Notes: generated from the letters alone by a model not told the origin. 64,000 bases of DNA from Zygaena filipendulae (GCA_907165275.2 OU015660.1:8930501-8994500), one strand, 5' to 3'. Shown: positions 34,661 through 46,283, numbered from the stretch's first letter. Made by a program: numbers and translations.

Positions 34661-35001
34661 CTAGTTACAGCTAAAAATTCTGTTGCTTTAGTCAAAGTTG
34701 ATTCAAAAAGAAAGAGTAGGTAGCTACGCACCTGTCGGTCTACATGCGAATATACAGGAATACACAGAGAAGTTGCATCCGATCGTTCACAATGGCACGG
34801 TAATAGTGACAATGGTATCCGAAGAGCACAATTAAAACAATCCACGTGATAGAACAATTTGAAGTTTTGATTAAGTATACCTACTATGGCACAGTGCGAT
34901 CCAATTACTGACTTTCGATTCCCTTTACAAGTGTATTTCCCATACGGAAATTTGAGTGCCGCTATGGTTCTGTGTAGTGAAAATACAAAAGATAAGAGAA
35001 A
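34661..35001. other. Unclassified; minus-strand 118-codon frame
   Basis: The longest frame outside the array (34657-35013, minus) lies here but includes repeat sequence at both edges. I recognise no domain, signal peptide or splice pattern. Confidence 0.45.
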
Positions 35002-35136
35002 CGACTTAGCCAAGTTGTCAACCTACAATCTCTAACGCATAGATAACTAAGAAACCTAATCGTTACGTCACGTGGTCACGCAAAATTAGACTATGGGACG
35101 TTAACGATTGTAGATTGTCAATTTGGCCAAGGGGGC
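35002..35136. mobile_element. Palindromic MITE, family U copy 1
   Basis: Left GACTTAGCCAAGTTGTCAAC and right GTCAATTTGGCCAAGGGGGC are inverted repeats of about 40 bp. The centre has TCACGTGGTCACGCAAAA. The second copy is at 37881-38076. Confidence 0.85.
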
Positions 35137-35506
35137 AGTTGAACTTTCTTTTTGCAGTAGTTTGCAGTAGGGGACGCCCAACATCGGCTATACGTGTACC
35201 TATATTTTAACTACGCCAAAACCCTTTTTGAAAACCGTCAGTATTATTGTAGATACAGATAAAACTGATTTGCTACTGAATGCTTTTACTCCTTGGCGCT
35301 TCGTTGCATTGTATGAATGAATATGACAGCAATAAAATCCACAAGTACCAAATGCGTCTCATAATAATAATAAAATGCGCAATCTTAAGAACATCCATAA
35401 TACACACGCCGTAACATGGAAATCGTAAAACACGAACGTACTCGTAAAACCTCGTTGGAACAATACTGATAGTTGTTGCCGCCTGCCGGGCTTATATTAG
35501 GTAATA
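35137..35506. other. No recognisable gene or element
   Basis: AT-rich, nothing identified. Confidence 0.5.
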
Positions 35507-35989
35507 CTAGAGATGGGCATTATTTCCGAAAAAGAACGATTTTTGAATCGATTCGAATCGCAATCTAATAAATCGATTAATAAAAAAATCGAGGTCTAAA
35601 AAATCAATTTCTCAAAAATCGATTTGTAAGCAGTATATATAAGCTAGTATTTAGCATCGTTGTACGATATGAAATTGCAAGTCATGCTTTTATAGATTGC
35701 AAGATTTTTTTGAAGTAAATAAATTACAAAAAAAAAAAACTTTCTCGGAGCTCTTGGAGGATACCTAAGAAATCAGCTCGAAATGTCATATTTGCCAAAA
35801 TATTAAAATTATTTTCCAATATAGCATCATAAAACGTAAAACGTTCCACCTTTATCGATATAAAATAAATGACGGAACCGCCATCTTTGATTCCCGCCAA
35901 AAATCACGTAACAGGTTATCTGTAAATAAATTTATCGTTTTTATTCTAACAAAAAATCATTGGTCGATTTTCTGGATCACCATCCCTAG
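35507..35989. mobile_element. hAT-like non-autonomous element
   Basis: The ends are CTAGAGATGGGCA and CACCATCCCTAG, imperfect short inverted repeats. The flanks GGTAATAC (left) and GGTGATAC (right) would be an 8-bp target duplication with one change, which fits the hAT superfamily. Subterminal sequence is rich in ATCGATT/GAATCGATT repeats. No transposase is visible in the 480 bp. Confidence 0.65.
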
Positions 35990-36380
35990 CAGGTGATACC
36001 CTAGTATTACCTAATATAATATATACTCACACTTTTACTGCGGTAACTGTAGCATAATATGTATCGTCTAATTTAAAGATAACATCGTGATATGCGAAAA
36101 TATTATTATATTTCTATGAATTGTCTCTGTAAATGTGAAGGTTAATTTGCGTTTATCATGAAATAGTGAAGATACATATTTTCGGAGTAGACTTCGTTGC
36201 ATAAAGTACTTATAATTTATCCTTTACGCAGGGTGTATCTAATACGCAGAACAACTACTTCGCGTTATTAGTACTTTCAGGCAATATCTGTTAAATATAA
36301 TATACGTATTTAAATTTTTGTTCAAATAAAAATATGTAGATGTGTATGCAGTGTGGGCAGTGGTTATCACTTATCTTAAT
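35990..36380. other. No recognisable gene
   Basis: It starts with CTAGTATTACCTAATATA, which is the inverse of TATATTAGGTAATACTAG-like sequence left of the hAT-like element (35492-35509). Otherwise AT-rich. Confidence 0.5.
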
Positions 36381-36608
36381 CTAATATATATAAATCACGT
36401 GTCACGTTGTTTGTCCGCGATGGACTCCGAAACTACTGAACGGATTTTGATAAAATTTTGCAACCGTTTATAATATGGTCCAACTTAAAAGATAGGATAG
36501 TTTTTATCCCGGAATTCCCTCGGCAACTGAAGGACATAGAGTATTTTTTTCCCGCAACCTCCGCGGGAACTCCGAAATTACCGCGGATGAAATCGCGGGG
36601 GACAGCTA
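36381..36608 (+). mobile_element. Helitron-like element
   Basis: TCTAATATATATAAATCACG at the left, AACTACTGAACGGATTTTG inside, and ATGAAATCGCGGGGGACAGCTA at the right. The final CTAG has become CTAT. Confidence 0.78.
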
Positions 36609-37410
36609 TGACATATTAAAGCGAATAGAAGATAATAACTCAAAAGTCATAAACTCAAGAATTATAATATTACAGACTATACTTTCTACTTTTCTATAGG
36701 TATTAGGTACCCTTGACAACGTGTAATGATCGGTTAAGTAGCTACTTAGTTAAGCCGTAAAACAAACTCACATTCGCATTTATAGTAGGTATTAGGATAT
36801 AATTTCTAAATATAATTTCTCGCCTTCTTAAATAATTGGAAAGATAAATCCCGCTTTTTAAAACTTAAGTCCTGCATTATTACTATATAATTCCCGAAAA
36901 TCTTAACACTGAGTTTGACAACCCTAAGCAGAGGCTCTAGGTGCAGACAAATAACCGTAATCTATTAAATGAATTTCGTAGAGTTGCACAGCAAAAAGAA
37001 ACCGTATTTGGATACCTAATCCAAATATCTATTTACAATCCTTACAAAGGTCAGAATGACCGGTCAGTGCCACGTCTTAGTTCGCACTCCGAATGACGCA
37101 TTGCCAGAGAAAATTTCGATTCAAGTTGGACGAAATCAGTAGCGAACGCTTTTGAACTGAGAAGATGGTTCTTTATTTTGTGACTTTCACTCGCGTCGAT
37201 TTCGGGCTTCCCGCGCGAATTCCGGGTTTTTTGTCACGCTATATTAATTTCGGGTTAGTTTAACAGGATAGGTTTGATCTTATCGTTAGCTACCCAACAA
37301 TAGATGGCACCAAGCTTTCCTTGTTTATAGATAGATAACAATCACCACCATTACTGTCACTGACCAAGAGGAACGAACAATCCATACTATCGACAGTCTG
37401 AGTCTGAGCC
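36609..37410. other. Mostly unrecognised; short Helitron-like scrap
   Basis: A fragment at about 37180-37235 (CTCGCGTCGATTTCGGGC) is a reversed Helitron-like piece. Nothing else identified. Confidence 0.5.
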
Positions 37411-37705
37411 TGATTTATTTATTTATTGAATGCTAACTCTACAGCACATTAAGAAAACAATTAACCAATACAAATTACTCACAATAGTGCTAATGGCAGG
37501 TTAGACGATAATCTTAACGAAATAGAATCACTCAGTGTCGAGTCCAAAAAGAAGAAAAAAAAAAAGAGAAAAAAAAAAAAAAACGAAATAGAACTGACAA
37601 GTTACTACAAAAAAGAAAAAAAAAATAAAATAGATGAGAAATGTGAGGTGTGTGGTGTTAGGTGAGTGGTGTGTGTTTATGCGTGTGTATGTGTGTGTGA
37701 TGTGA
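37411..37705 (-). mobile_element. LINE-like 3' tail plus low-complexity tract
   Basis: TTTATTTATTTATTGAATGC followed by CTACAGCACATTAAG looks like a reversed LINE 3' end. A-rich (37550-37628) and GTGTGTG-rich (37646-37702) tracts follow. Confidence 0.55.
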
Positions 37706-37880
37706 GCCTATAATATGTAGGCTGCACCTAATACAAATGGAATTCGTACATACGTATAAATCAATTTCATGCATCACCCGCTTCGGCAAATTCTGAAAGG
37801 AGGATGACCGTAACCGTTTTGTTTATGCAAGAAAATAGTGATTTTATTTATTTTTAGGATTAAAAGTTTATGGTTTACAA

Positions 37881-38076
37881 GCCCGTTTAGCCAAGTTTAC
37901 AATTGCTAATAATAATAGTTATCTCATAGAACACTAAGAAATGGAACCGTTATTTCACGTGGTCACGCAAAACTGAAATTTCGATTTACCTACGTGGCCA
38001 CGTGTCATGACGATTCGTTCCTTAGTTTTGTTTGCGTTAACGATTATTATAGATCGTCAACTTGGCTAAGGGGGCC
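37881..38076. mobile_element. Palindromic MITE, family U copy 2
   Basis: Left GCCCGTTTAGCCAAGTTTAC, right CGTCAACTTGGCTAAGGGGGCC. The interior has TTCACGTGGTCACGCAAAAC and CTACGTGGCCACGTGTC. A central relative with TCACTTGGTCACGTAAAA is near 56134-56151. Confidence 0.85.
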
Positions 38077-38421
38077 TATTGTTCCTATTGTATCCTATTG
38101 TTAGCAGCAAGGCGCATATCAACCAAAACTGTGTGATCAATATGCCAATATTGTATGCGCTCTTCGGAAATAATGCTTTGAAACGTAAAATGTGTAAGTA
38201 ATGTAATAATCTAGACGTTGAGAATATTACCATAATGGATGATATTTAAATTAGATGACGCATGCAAATTCTCTTGGAAGCATATCAAATTGTCATATTA
38301 ATGTTAAATGCCTGTTAATGATGAAATAAAGAAAAGAAAAGAAATGTAGAATGTGTTTCTGAGGGCAACATTTTGTAATTTAATTTTACTATAGCTTTTC
38401 ATAATATACATATATCAGAGA

Positions 38422-38621
38422 CTAGCTGTTTCCCGCGGTTTCTCCCCCGTTAATTTCGGAGTTACCGTGGGAATTCCGAGATGAAAAGAACGTTATGTCC
38501 TTTCCTGTACCCTGACAACGTTTATGCAAAATTCCATGATGATCGGTTGAGTAGGTATAGCTGAAAGCGTAACAAACAAACAAACAAATAAATTCACATT
38601 CACATTTATAATGGGATTAGA
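38422..38621 (-). mobile_element. Helitron-like element
   Basis: CTAGCTGTTTCCCGCGG at the left and TTATAATGGGATTA at the right, with an AACAAACAAACAAACAAA stretch. Confidence 0.85.
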
Positions 38622-39250
38622 CACACAATATAAATGAACATACATAATAACACAAATGAAAATAATTAAAGAATATTAAAAAAAAGAAACGGATTAGTAT
38701 GCATAGCACCGCAATTTTTTCAACATGATTGTACGATTTGCTTTCGCATGAAGTAAACGAGACATATCATAAGTCATCATAACTCAACCCGACGCTACTT
38801 CGAGTTCCAATAATATACATACCTACATGTTAATACGATGAGCTTTCGTACGTGAAATTGATAACGCGTGACTTGAATTTTTTAACGAGCCTCGTTGAAT
38901 ACTTACTTATATAATAGTTCCAGAGGTAACCTAGTTATTTCTTTGTAGATAAAAATATATTTTTATAGCATCTAAATTTACCTTACCCTATAGAGCCAAC
39001 AATGGACACCTACAGAATCCCCAAATTTTTGTTTACTTTTACAAAGTAGATTTAAATTAATAAATTTTAAAAATATTTTTTGTATATCTAAATTCGACAA
39101 TCTGTTCATATAGGTTTCTAATTACCTATTAATATTAATTAAGAAGTTTTATTTTTTCATTAGTTTGAATTTTCTCGGTATTCCGCATCACTACTGTGGC
39201 CTGTCTACCCATCGAAATACTGGTATGTAAGTACATAATATAACTAAAAA
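38622..39250. other. No recognisable gene or element
   Basis: AT-rich, nothing identified. Confidence 0.5.
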
Positions 39251-39494
39251 TCTCAGACCAAATAGAAACTAAAGACGGAACGCGTAGAACAAACAAGTGA
39301 AGCCAGGAAAAAGACACCATCGCCGTGCACGTATACAGACACACGCACACACTTACAAGAAAAAGACACCATAAATCCTAAGTAAACTTTGCAAATCCAT
39401 ACACTTTCCTAATCAACACATGCATACGTAACCGGCTTCACTTCGTTGTTCGTGACGTTCCGTCTTTAGTTTTTATTTCGTCTGAGGTCTGAGC
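39251..39494. mobile_element. Imperfect inverted-repeat element (MITE-like)
   Basis: TCTCAGACC..AAACTAAAGACGGAACG..AAGTGAAGCC on the left is inverted as GGCTTCACTTCG..CGTTCCGTCTTTAGTTT..GGTCTGAG on the right. The centre has AAAAAGACACCAT twice. The minus-strand frame at 39135-39350 is incidental. Confidence 0.78.
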
Positions 39495-39827
39495 TAAAAA
39501 TGTCTACAAATGGCAAACTTCGTGAGGCATTACAAAACAGTTTCTGCTATTTTGGGTTTCCTATGTTGTAAACAGTGTAGGAAAGGAACCACAAACGACT
39601 GCTTTGTGTAATCTGATCACGTTCATAACAGTATACAAGTGGGATCCTACTTCATTTGTCAAAGTTCGCTTGTCAACCGTCAAGGAGGAAAACTTTGCAA
39701 GCGACAAATTTCCGTGACACTCCATCGGAGTGGAGCGGCAACATCCTTAACGTTTAAATTGTAATTGTAGTTTACATCTTATTTGCTTTTATTGTATGGG
39801 ATTATGTTCAAAAAATATTTATGAACC
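39495..39827. other. No recognisable gene
   Basis: Nothing identified. Confidence 0.5.
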
Positions 39828-40145
39828 AACTGTGCCCTGCGATTTCACCAACGTGAAACGTTCTTAACTTTTTACCTACGTACAACTTTTTTTTCCCGAC
39901 GTCCGATTTGAATGAAATACAATATATAGTATGTTGCCCCAGGCTAAGCTTAATCTACCTGTGAAAACCGCATGAAAATCCGTGCAGTAGATTCGGAGAT
40001 TATCGCGTACAGACAGACGATAGACAGAAAAGAATTTTACGACCTTATTTTTGTGCTTGGTAACTTTTCTTTTATCGCTCCCTCTTATTTTTTGGTTAAG
40101 AATTTTCAATTTACAGAATCGCGGATTCTACTCTTTTATATAGTA
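39828..40145 (-). mobile_element. Helitron-like element, 'CCCGACGTCCGATT' variant
   Basis: AACTGTGCCCTGCGATTTC, then TTTCCCGACGTCCGATTTG, CAGGCTAAGCTTAAT and AATCGCGGATTCTACTCTTT. The same variant is at 47966-48265, which is better preserved at the CCGCGG end. Confidence 0.8.
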
Positions 40146-41319
40146 CAAAGTGCTGTTACATTTTGGTGTTTAAAGGGATTTCATAATTGATATAGATTTC
40201 TTTATTTAAGTTTTCATTGCATATAACCGCAGTATAATAGCCAAAACGCAAATTGCAAAAGCACACATTTTGGTCAAATGACCAATTAATTGAGATATGC
40301 AAAGTGTATTAAAATATTTTTAGTTCTAATAAATAAGTGATTAATAGCTCAAAAACACACAGCTTTCCGAAAGGTTTTCACTAAACATTTTCCGGGATAA
40401 CGATTTCCTGAGGGAATTACGAAATTTACGCGGTTTAAACTACGGTAAATTTATTCTAAAATAAATATTAATATAGATAGATATTTTATTATCTCTTTAG
40501 AAATTACATTTCAAATGAAATATATTTACTAAAGAGATTGTCAATATGATAAAAAATAACAAGCAGATGTTGCCTAAACAATTTATTGGTAAAATTAAAT
40601 TCCAGCTGCAATACTTACATTTTATCCACAGATAAGTTATAATTTCATTCCATAAAAAATTAGGTGTTGACTGTGTTTCAAAAATTCATTTTTTAATCTC
40701 AAGATCATACACGAAAAGGAGTTTGCTGTTCAAGTGAATACAAGAATATACACGCTGTAATAATTTCCCAGCGAGGAACCCTCTTTTGTTGGGGAAATTG
40801 TGAAAAAGGACATTGTAAAACAGTTGGTTGGGTATAAAGCATGTTTTTTATGTGATTTTCAGATTACAGTAAATGAAACTTACGCTGAAAGCGGCTTGTT
40901 TTATGGACGTAGTGAAACGAGATGAAAGATTACACAATTAAAAGAAGAACATTTTTGGAACGTTCTTTGCAGTGTTTTTAAGCCTCGTTAGTTTCTATGT
41001 TATGTTTTTTAATTTTAATAATAATAATAATCTTACTGTGATGCAATTTTGCTTCTAACTTTATTATATGGTGATGTGGTGTAGTGGTATTATATTATAT
41101 GATAATAAAATAAGTTTTTACTATAATAGCTTTCTTAATTTTTAGTAGTAGGTATTTTCCACTTATTCATTGACAACAGTTAGAATTTTTTTTAGATCTA
41201 ACTAATGTAAATTATTTGATGCACTTTTTTAAGATAGGTATCTAGTTACATTTTGATTTCAATTAAAATTTAATAATTTTATGGATAATTATATTAAAAC
41301 TCTTCTTATTGTTAAAACT
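40146..41319. other. Mostly unrecognised
   Basis: A short segment (40488-40560) recurs at 16852-16935. A decayed Helitron-like scrap is near 40395-40447. No coding potential seen. Confidence 0.5.
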
Positions 41320-41516
41320 ATTTAGCTAATCTCCACGGTTTCTCTTGCAGTAGGTAATTTTGGATCTCCCGCGGGAATTCCGGGATAAAAAATGCCCATG
41401 TTCTTCTCTGTACCCCTGACAACGTGTAGGCAAAATTTCTTGACGATCAATCGGTTGAGCCGTTGAGGCATGAAAGCGTAACAAACAGACAAACTCACTT
41501 TCGCATTTGTAGTAAG
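41320..41516 (-). mobile_element. Helitron-like element
   Basis: Decayed left end (TAGCTAATCTCCACGG), then GATCTCCCGCGGGAATTCCG, CCCCTGACAACGTGTAGG and GCGTAACAAACAGACAAAC. Confidence 0.82.
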
Positions 41517-42030
41517 AATAACTGCACTTTTTTCTATAATATTACGTATCTCGTATAGATACTAGGAGAGCATTAAAAAAAAGGTAGCAGTACCTATCAT
41601 TAATGTTTAATATTGTCGCCATAGTCGAATAATTCATTAAGAACAATAACGTAACAAGTCCGAACAGGCTTTCAATTAATTATTGGACACTGGCTGAACT
41701 AACTTCTGCATCGCAAGTTTCTCACAGAAACTTATTCTGTTTCCCAACCAATCGATAAAGACAATTGTTGGATATGTCGTTGGCATATTGTTTAGTTTGC
41801 CCTTTAACTAACGGCTGGCATTTCTTTGACAGCTGAGGACAGGAAACTCGTTGCGATGTGTACTCGATGGGTACCTCAGAAATCGGTATAGCTTGTCTAA
41901 ACCAAAATAACGCGCCCCTCCATCGGATGTACGCACACGCACAAACGTAAAATATCGATACGACACACTCACTCGCCGCACTCACACTATTAAAGAGATA
42001 TTGTATCAATACATGATCTCGCACATCTAA
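41517..42030. other. Unrecognised; minus-strand 100-codon frame
   Basis: The frame at 41722-42024 (minus) has no domain I recognise and no supporting signals. Confidence 0.45.
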
Positions 42031-42360
42031 AATAGGGATGTTGACGACTTTTGAAAAGCAAAATTCTAATTAGTCCGTTAGTTAGAAAATAAGAAAATAA
42101 TAGACACGTATTTTTTGCTTTTTTAAATAAATTAAAACATACAGAAATAAAGCGCATTAAAGTTTAGGGTGAGGGGGTCGTGACGTCACTAACCGCGAAA
42201 CCGCCATACAAAATGTCAGAATAGTGACGTCACGCGAAATTTCAACTCAATATATCGCCGTTATTTTTTGATTACGTAAAAAAAGAAAAAATACGTGTCC
42301 AATATTTTTTAATAATCTACAAGACGGACTAAAAAATCAAAATTAGTCAACATGCCCATT
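42031..42360. mobile_element. AATGGGCA-ended MITE, family P copy 3
   Basis: The left end is decayed (AATAGGGATGTTGACG); the right end AACATGCCCATT is intact. GGTCGTGACGTCACTAACC and AGTGACGTCACGCG form the internal symmetric pair. Confidence 0.85.
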
Positions 42361-42502
42361 GCTAATTACGTAGTGAGGCGCGTCATTTTAGTTTAGTCAA
42401 GCTATACCACCATATTTGACTCAGGTATGGTCACAGTTAAAATCTATATATAACGAAGTACGTTGGGAAAATTGTATTTTCTGTCCCTGTATGTAAACGG
42501 GC

Positions 42503-42720
42503 GAATGGGCTTGTCAACCAAATTTTAATTTTTAGTCTGTCTTGTAGATTATTGTTGCCAGTATTTCCCACCATGTATTTTTTTTCTTATATTTATATTT
42601 TGGTGACAATAAAGAATATTTGATTGATTGATTATAAAAAAATATTGGACACGAATTTTTTCAGTTTTTACGTTACCAAAAAATAACGGAGATAAATTAA
42701 GTTAAGATTTCACCATACTT
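42503..42720. mobile_element. AATGGGCA-ended MITE, family P copy 4, split and truncated
   Basis: AATGGGCTTGTCAACC begins the copy, which is interrupted by a short LINE-like tail and resumes at ATAAAAAAATATTGGACACG. It stops before the GACGTCA centre. Confidence 0.8.
42552..42634 (+). mobile_element. Short LINE-like insertion in the family P MITE
   Basis: About 80 bp ending GTGACAATAAAGAATATTTG and TTGATTGATTGATTA. GATTA flanks it on both sides (42547-42551 and 42630-42634), a probable target duplication. A family consensus GATTAATAAAAAATATTGG is restored when it is ignored. Confidence 0.75.
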
Positions 42721-42967
42721 AATAATTTTTTTTATATTTTATCATTATATTGAGATTCGAGTTTTTGTAATTGCACTTTATACTACATCTTGTCCCCAGT
42801 TTCACTCTCACAAAATTATGAAATCTACCTACAGTACGTACCTATATAAAGTAGGAACCTACTAGCTGTTTCTCCAGCGATATTCCCGCTAGAACACTTT
42901 GTTCCAAGACAAAATTATTCTTATGTCACTCAGAGATATTGTAGATCAGTGAAAGAAACAGATCGAA

Positions 42968-43215
42968 CTAGCTGTGCTCCGCGATTTCGCCCGCGTTAAT
43001 TTGAGAAGCAATATTTTTTCCCGTTTTCGACATCATTTTTCAATGCTGCCCCGCTGCTATTTGTTGTAGCGTGATGTTATATAGCCTATCTCGATGAATG
43101 GACTATCCAACACAAAAAAAAAACCATGCGAACCAGGTGTTCCAGAGATTAGCGCGTTCAACCAAACTAACAGACAAACTCTTCAGCTCTACAATATTAG
43201 TAAAGAATATAGATG
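42968..43215 (-). mobile_element. Helitron-like variant
   Basis: CTAGCTGTGCTCCGCGATTTC, then GATGTTATATAGCCTATC, AGAGATTAGCGCGTTCAACC and CTACAATATTAGTAAAG. This is a common lepidopteran variant of the same superfamily. The 76-codon + frame across it (43098-43328) is incidental. Confidence 0.78.
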
Positions 43216-43558
43216 ATGTATACTTAACGCCCAATGTTGACCCTGATAGCAGAGTAGTCAGGTTACTACACCAACCGTGCTCTCAAGGTACACACGGTCC
43301 ACAAAACCTTAACAGCCATCTTTGTTAAGTCATAGTAATCTAACTAGGCAATTAATGCCATCGCATGGCGGAGGATTTGGTACGCCCTAACACTACACTC
43401 GGGAATGGTAATTATCAAAATTAATTCGGTTGCTACGCAAGAGGAGCGTCGAATTCAGAGCGGAAATTATGAAATGTATAAGTACAAATAATATTAACCT
43501 ATATTTTCCTTATCTCACAAAATTATGAGAAGGAGAATTTCATATATTATACTTAATA
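43216..43558. other. No recognisable gene
   Basis: Nothing identified. Confidence 0.5.
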
Positions 43559-43700
43559 CTAGCTGTTCCCCGCGGTTTCAGCCGCTTTACTTTCGAAGTA
43601 CTTGCGGGAATTCCGGAACAAGGAGTACCCTATGCTGTCTTTGCTGTAGATACCCCTGACAAGGTGCAGAATTTAATGCACTTTTTACGACAATTCCAAC
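43559..43700 (-). mobile_element. Helitron-like element, truncated by a family P MITE
   Basis: CTAGCTGTTCCCCGCGGTTTC, then TACCCCTGACAAGGTGC. It loses its remaining half where the family P copy begins. Confidence 0.8.
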
Positions 43701-44020
43701 AATTGGCTACTTGACTAAATTTTTTTTTAGTCCGTCGTGTAAATTATTAAAAAATATTGGACACGTATTTATTATTTGTTTACGTAATCAAAAAATGACG
43801 GTGATACATTGAGTTGAAATTTCGCGTGACATTACAACCCGGTACAGTACCGAATAACCGGGTCTTATACCGAATAATGACGTCAGGAGTCCCCCACCCT
43901 AAGCTTTAATGCGCTTTATCTATGTTTATTTTCATTAACTTGAAAAAGCAAAAAATACGTGTCTATTATTTTTTTATTTTCTAACTTACGGATCTATTAG
44001 AATTTTGATTTTCATACCCT
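43701..44020. mobile_element. AATGGGCA-ended MITE, family P copy 5
   Basis: AATTGGCTACTTGACTAAAT, then TATTGGACACGTATTTATT, TAATGACGTCAGGAGTCCCC and AAATACGTGTCTATTATTT. An extra segment near 43836-43880 repeats ACCGAATAA twice. Confidence 0.82.
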
Positions 44021-44442
44021 AGAAAAAAACCCAATTATATTATTCCTATGAATCCTAGAGTAATATTTAGGTTTCATCCTGTACACAGTGTTCCAGAGAT
44101 CCGCATAGTTTCCAATCATTTTAACATTGTTATGTGCTTATTTTTATGAAATGATATATGTAGGTACACACTACATCTATCTAGAATATAATAACTCCAA
44201 CGGGTTCTCATCTCTACATAAAACATTGTATAGGTAATATCAACATGATAATTATGATCGTTTTACAGAGATTGGACTGAAGCTTTGTATAGTAATTAGA
44301 AAACCTACCCCGACTGATGTCACAGGTTCGATCAACATTGGTTTTTGAAATAAATAAATATCTAAATAAACAAAAACATTTGTGATGAAATGTTTGTGTT
44401 TACCTTGAATAAGTAGTATTAGGTAGGTATCATAAATCTATA
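44021..44442. other. No recognisable gene
   Basis: An AAATAAATAAATATCTAAAT tract near 44348-44370 could be an old retroelement tail. Confidence 0.45.
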
Positions 44443-44736
44443 CATATACTTAAATAAAATTGAAGTGTCTGTTTGTAATTTGAAATTAACAGCTTTTCAC
44501 TAAATGCATATGGAATTAATTATATACGGTACTTACATAAAAAATCAATTATTAAAATTTTTCTCTGTCTTTCTGTTTGTTTGTTCTGGCTAATCTCTGA
44601 AACGGCCAGCTGTTTTTGATGGGACTTTCACTGGCAGATAGCTGACGTTATAAGGAGTAACTTAGGCTACTTTTCATCCCGGAATTCCCGCGAGATCTCT
44701 GAAATTAACGCAGGTGAAACTGCGGGGGACAGCTAT
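44443..44736 (+). mobile_element. Helitron-like variant
   Basis: The right end GGTGAAACTGCGGGGGACAG and the body GGCTACTTTTCATCCCGGAA and TGACGTTATAAGGAGTAAC match the superfamily. The left boundary is approximate. Confidence 0.72.
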
Positions 44737-44864
44737 ACTAAAATATTAGTAGCCTGGAAACCATAGCAAAAATTGGCTTAATTTGGGAACAAGTGGTGTG
44801 GTAATGACCAAACATTATCATGGACAATGAAAAAGGGGTGGAAGAAAAAACCGGTAGGTATATC

Positions 44865-45003
44865 TGAATGTCTATCTGTGCAACAGAACTACAAGACAGA
44901 TTCCAATAAAACTCATAGCTCAGCTTAGATATCTGTTACACGGAAAAGTTTACGGAGTAGGTATGTAATTCCGAAATTTGCGCCGCTGAAACCGCTAGAA
45001 AAG
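44865..45003 (+). mobile_element. Helitron-like fragment
   Basis: CAACAGAACTACAAGACAG and TTTGCGCCGCTGAAACCG are decayed versions of the body and 3' end. No CTAG. Confidence 0.55.
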
Positions 45004-45434
45004 GAAAAGAACGGGCGTAACTTGCAAAAATAATATTTTGTTATTAACTTACCTTTGTAACAATATACGATTGAGCTCAATACATTTGGCTCAGGTAAAC
45101 TTTGGCAACGTTATTTTGGCTTGGTAAACAAGAAATTCATCCAGAGACGTTGAAAGTAGAAAGTAGATAAAATCGTGCGACGCCAATGACGTAGGAATTG
45201 CAAGGAATAACAGTAAAGGGAAAATAAATAAGATCCGTGTTACTTGTCACAGGGGTACGTTTGGGACCATTTTCAAGTCTCCGACATATCCTTATCTATC
45301 CAAGTGGTCGTTATGTACATTTTAATACTTGTTGTCGCGTAAATTATTGGTACGGTTATAAACCACTTGCCTTTTGTAACCTAACCTAACTCTAACAGAT
45401 ACGACGAATTCTTTTACTTCATCTATTTATTATT
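45004..45434. other. No recognisable gene
   Basis: Nothing identified. Confidence 0.5.
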
Positions 45435-45620
45435 AGTTATGCGAAAGTGAGTATGTTTGTTTGTTATACGCTTTCACGCCTTAATTTCTCAACCGATCAT
45501 CATGAAATTGTTCATACAGGTTGTCAAAGGTCTAGGAAAGGAAATAGCACAGCTTTCAACCCGAAATTTCCGCCCGAACTCCGACATTAACATGGGTGAA
45601 ATCGCGGGGTACAGCTATTA
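45435..45620 (+). mobile_element. Helitron-like element
   Basis: TATGCGAAAGTGAGTATG, TTATACGCTTTCACGCC, ACCGATCATCATGAAATTG and GTGAAATCGCGGGGTACAGC. CTAG has become CTAT. Confidence 0.82.
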
Positions 45621-45759
45621 TATAATAAAATACTTATTATCTAAAAAGAGAATAATAGGTACCTACCTACATATATTAGGATAATATATAGGATAGGATA
45701 ATCGAGCACTGTTTGACTTAAACATAACTGTTAACGGCTTATAGCATAAAGAGAATAAT

Positions 45760-45944
45760 CTAATATATAAAATTCTCGTGTCACAATTTTCGTTCCCATA
45801 CTCCTCCGAAACGGCTTGACCGATTCTCATGAATTTTTTATGCATATTCAGTAAGCCTGAGAATCGGCTACTATCTATTTTTCATCCCGGAATCCCCGCG
45901 GGAACTCCGAAACTCACGCGGGTGGAACCGCGGGGCACAGCTAG
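45760..45944 (+). mobile_element. Helitron-like element, 'ACGGCTTGACCGATT' variant (short form)
   Basis: CTAATATATAAAATTCTCGTG, CCGAAACGGCTTGACCG, GAGAATCGGCTACTATC and GTGGAACCGCGGGGCACAG before CTAG. It is the short version of 51679-52167. Confidence 0.88.
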
Positions 45945-46283
45945 TATATTATAATCACCTGCTAAATCAAGTTTTCCTTTTTTGTAATAATATTTCCTCT
46001 TGTTCTATAATATTGACTTTCTCAGATAGTGCATTAAGCTAGTGTTAATAAAATATAGGTACCTAATGGTTTTTATTAGCCTCGTGTTACTGCGGATAAT
46101 TGCAATTTATGGATTTGAAATTTATAAAGCAAAAACATTCTCGGAGCTGTTGGCGGTCCCTGAAGATATCAGCTCGGTATAACATAATTATTTGAATGTA
46201 TGCACGTATAAAAATAGGTACGCTACTCCGAAACATTATTCACAAAACGGCGCTGCGAAAACAAAAAAAAAAAAAACAGTTTT
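45945..46283. other. No recognisable gene
   Basis: It contains an A-run at 46263-46276. Nothing else identified. Confidence 0.5.

Noticed and set aside
34657..35013. 118-codon minus-strand frame as a gene
   Set aside because: Its start lies in a palindromic MITE and its end abuts a Helitron-like fragment. No domain, signal peptide or splice-site pattern was seen.
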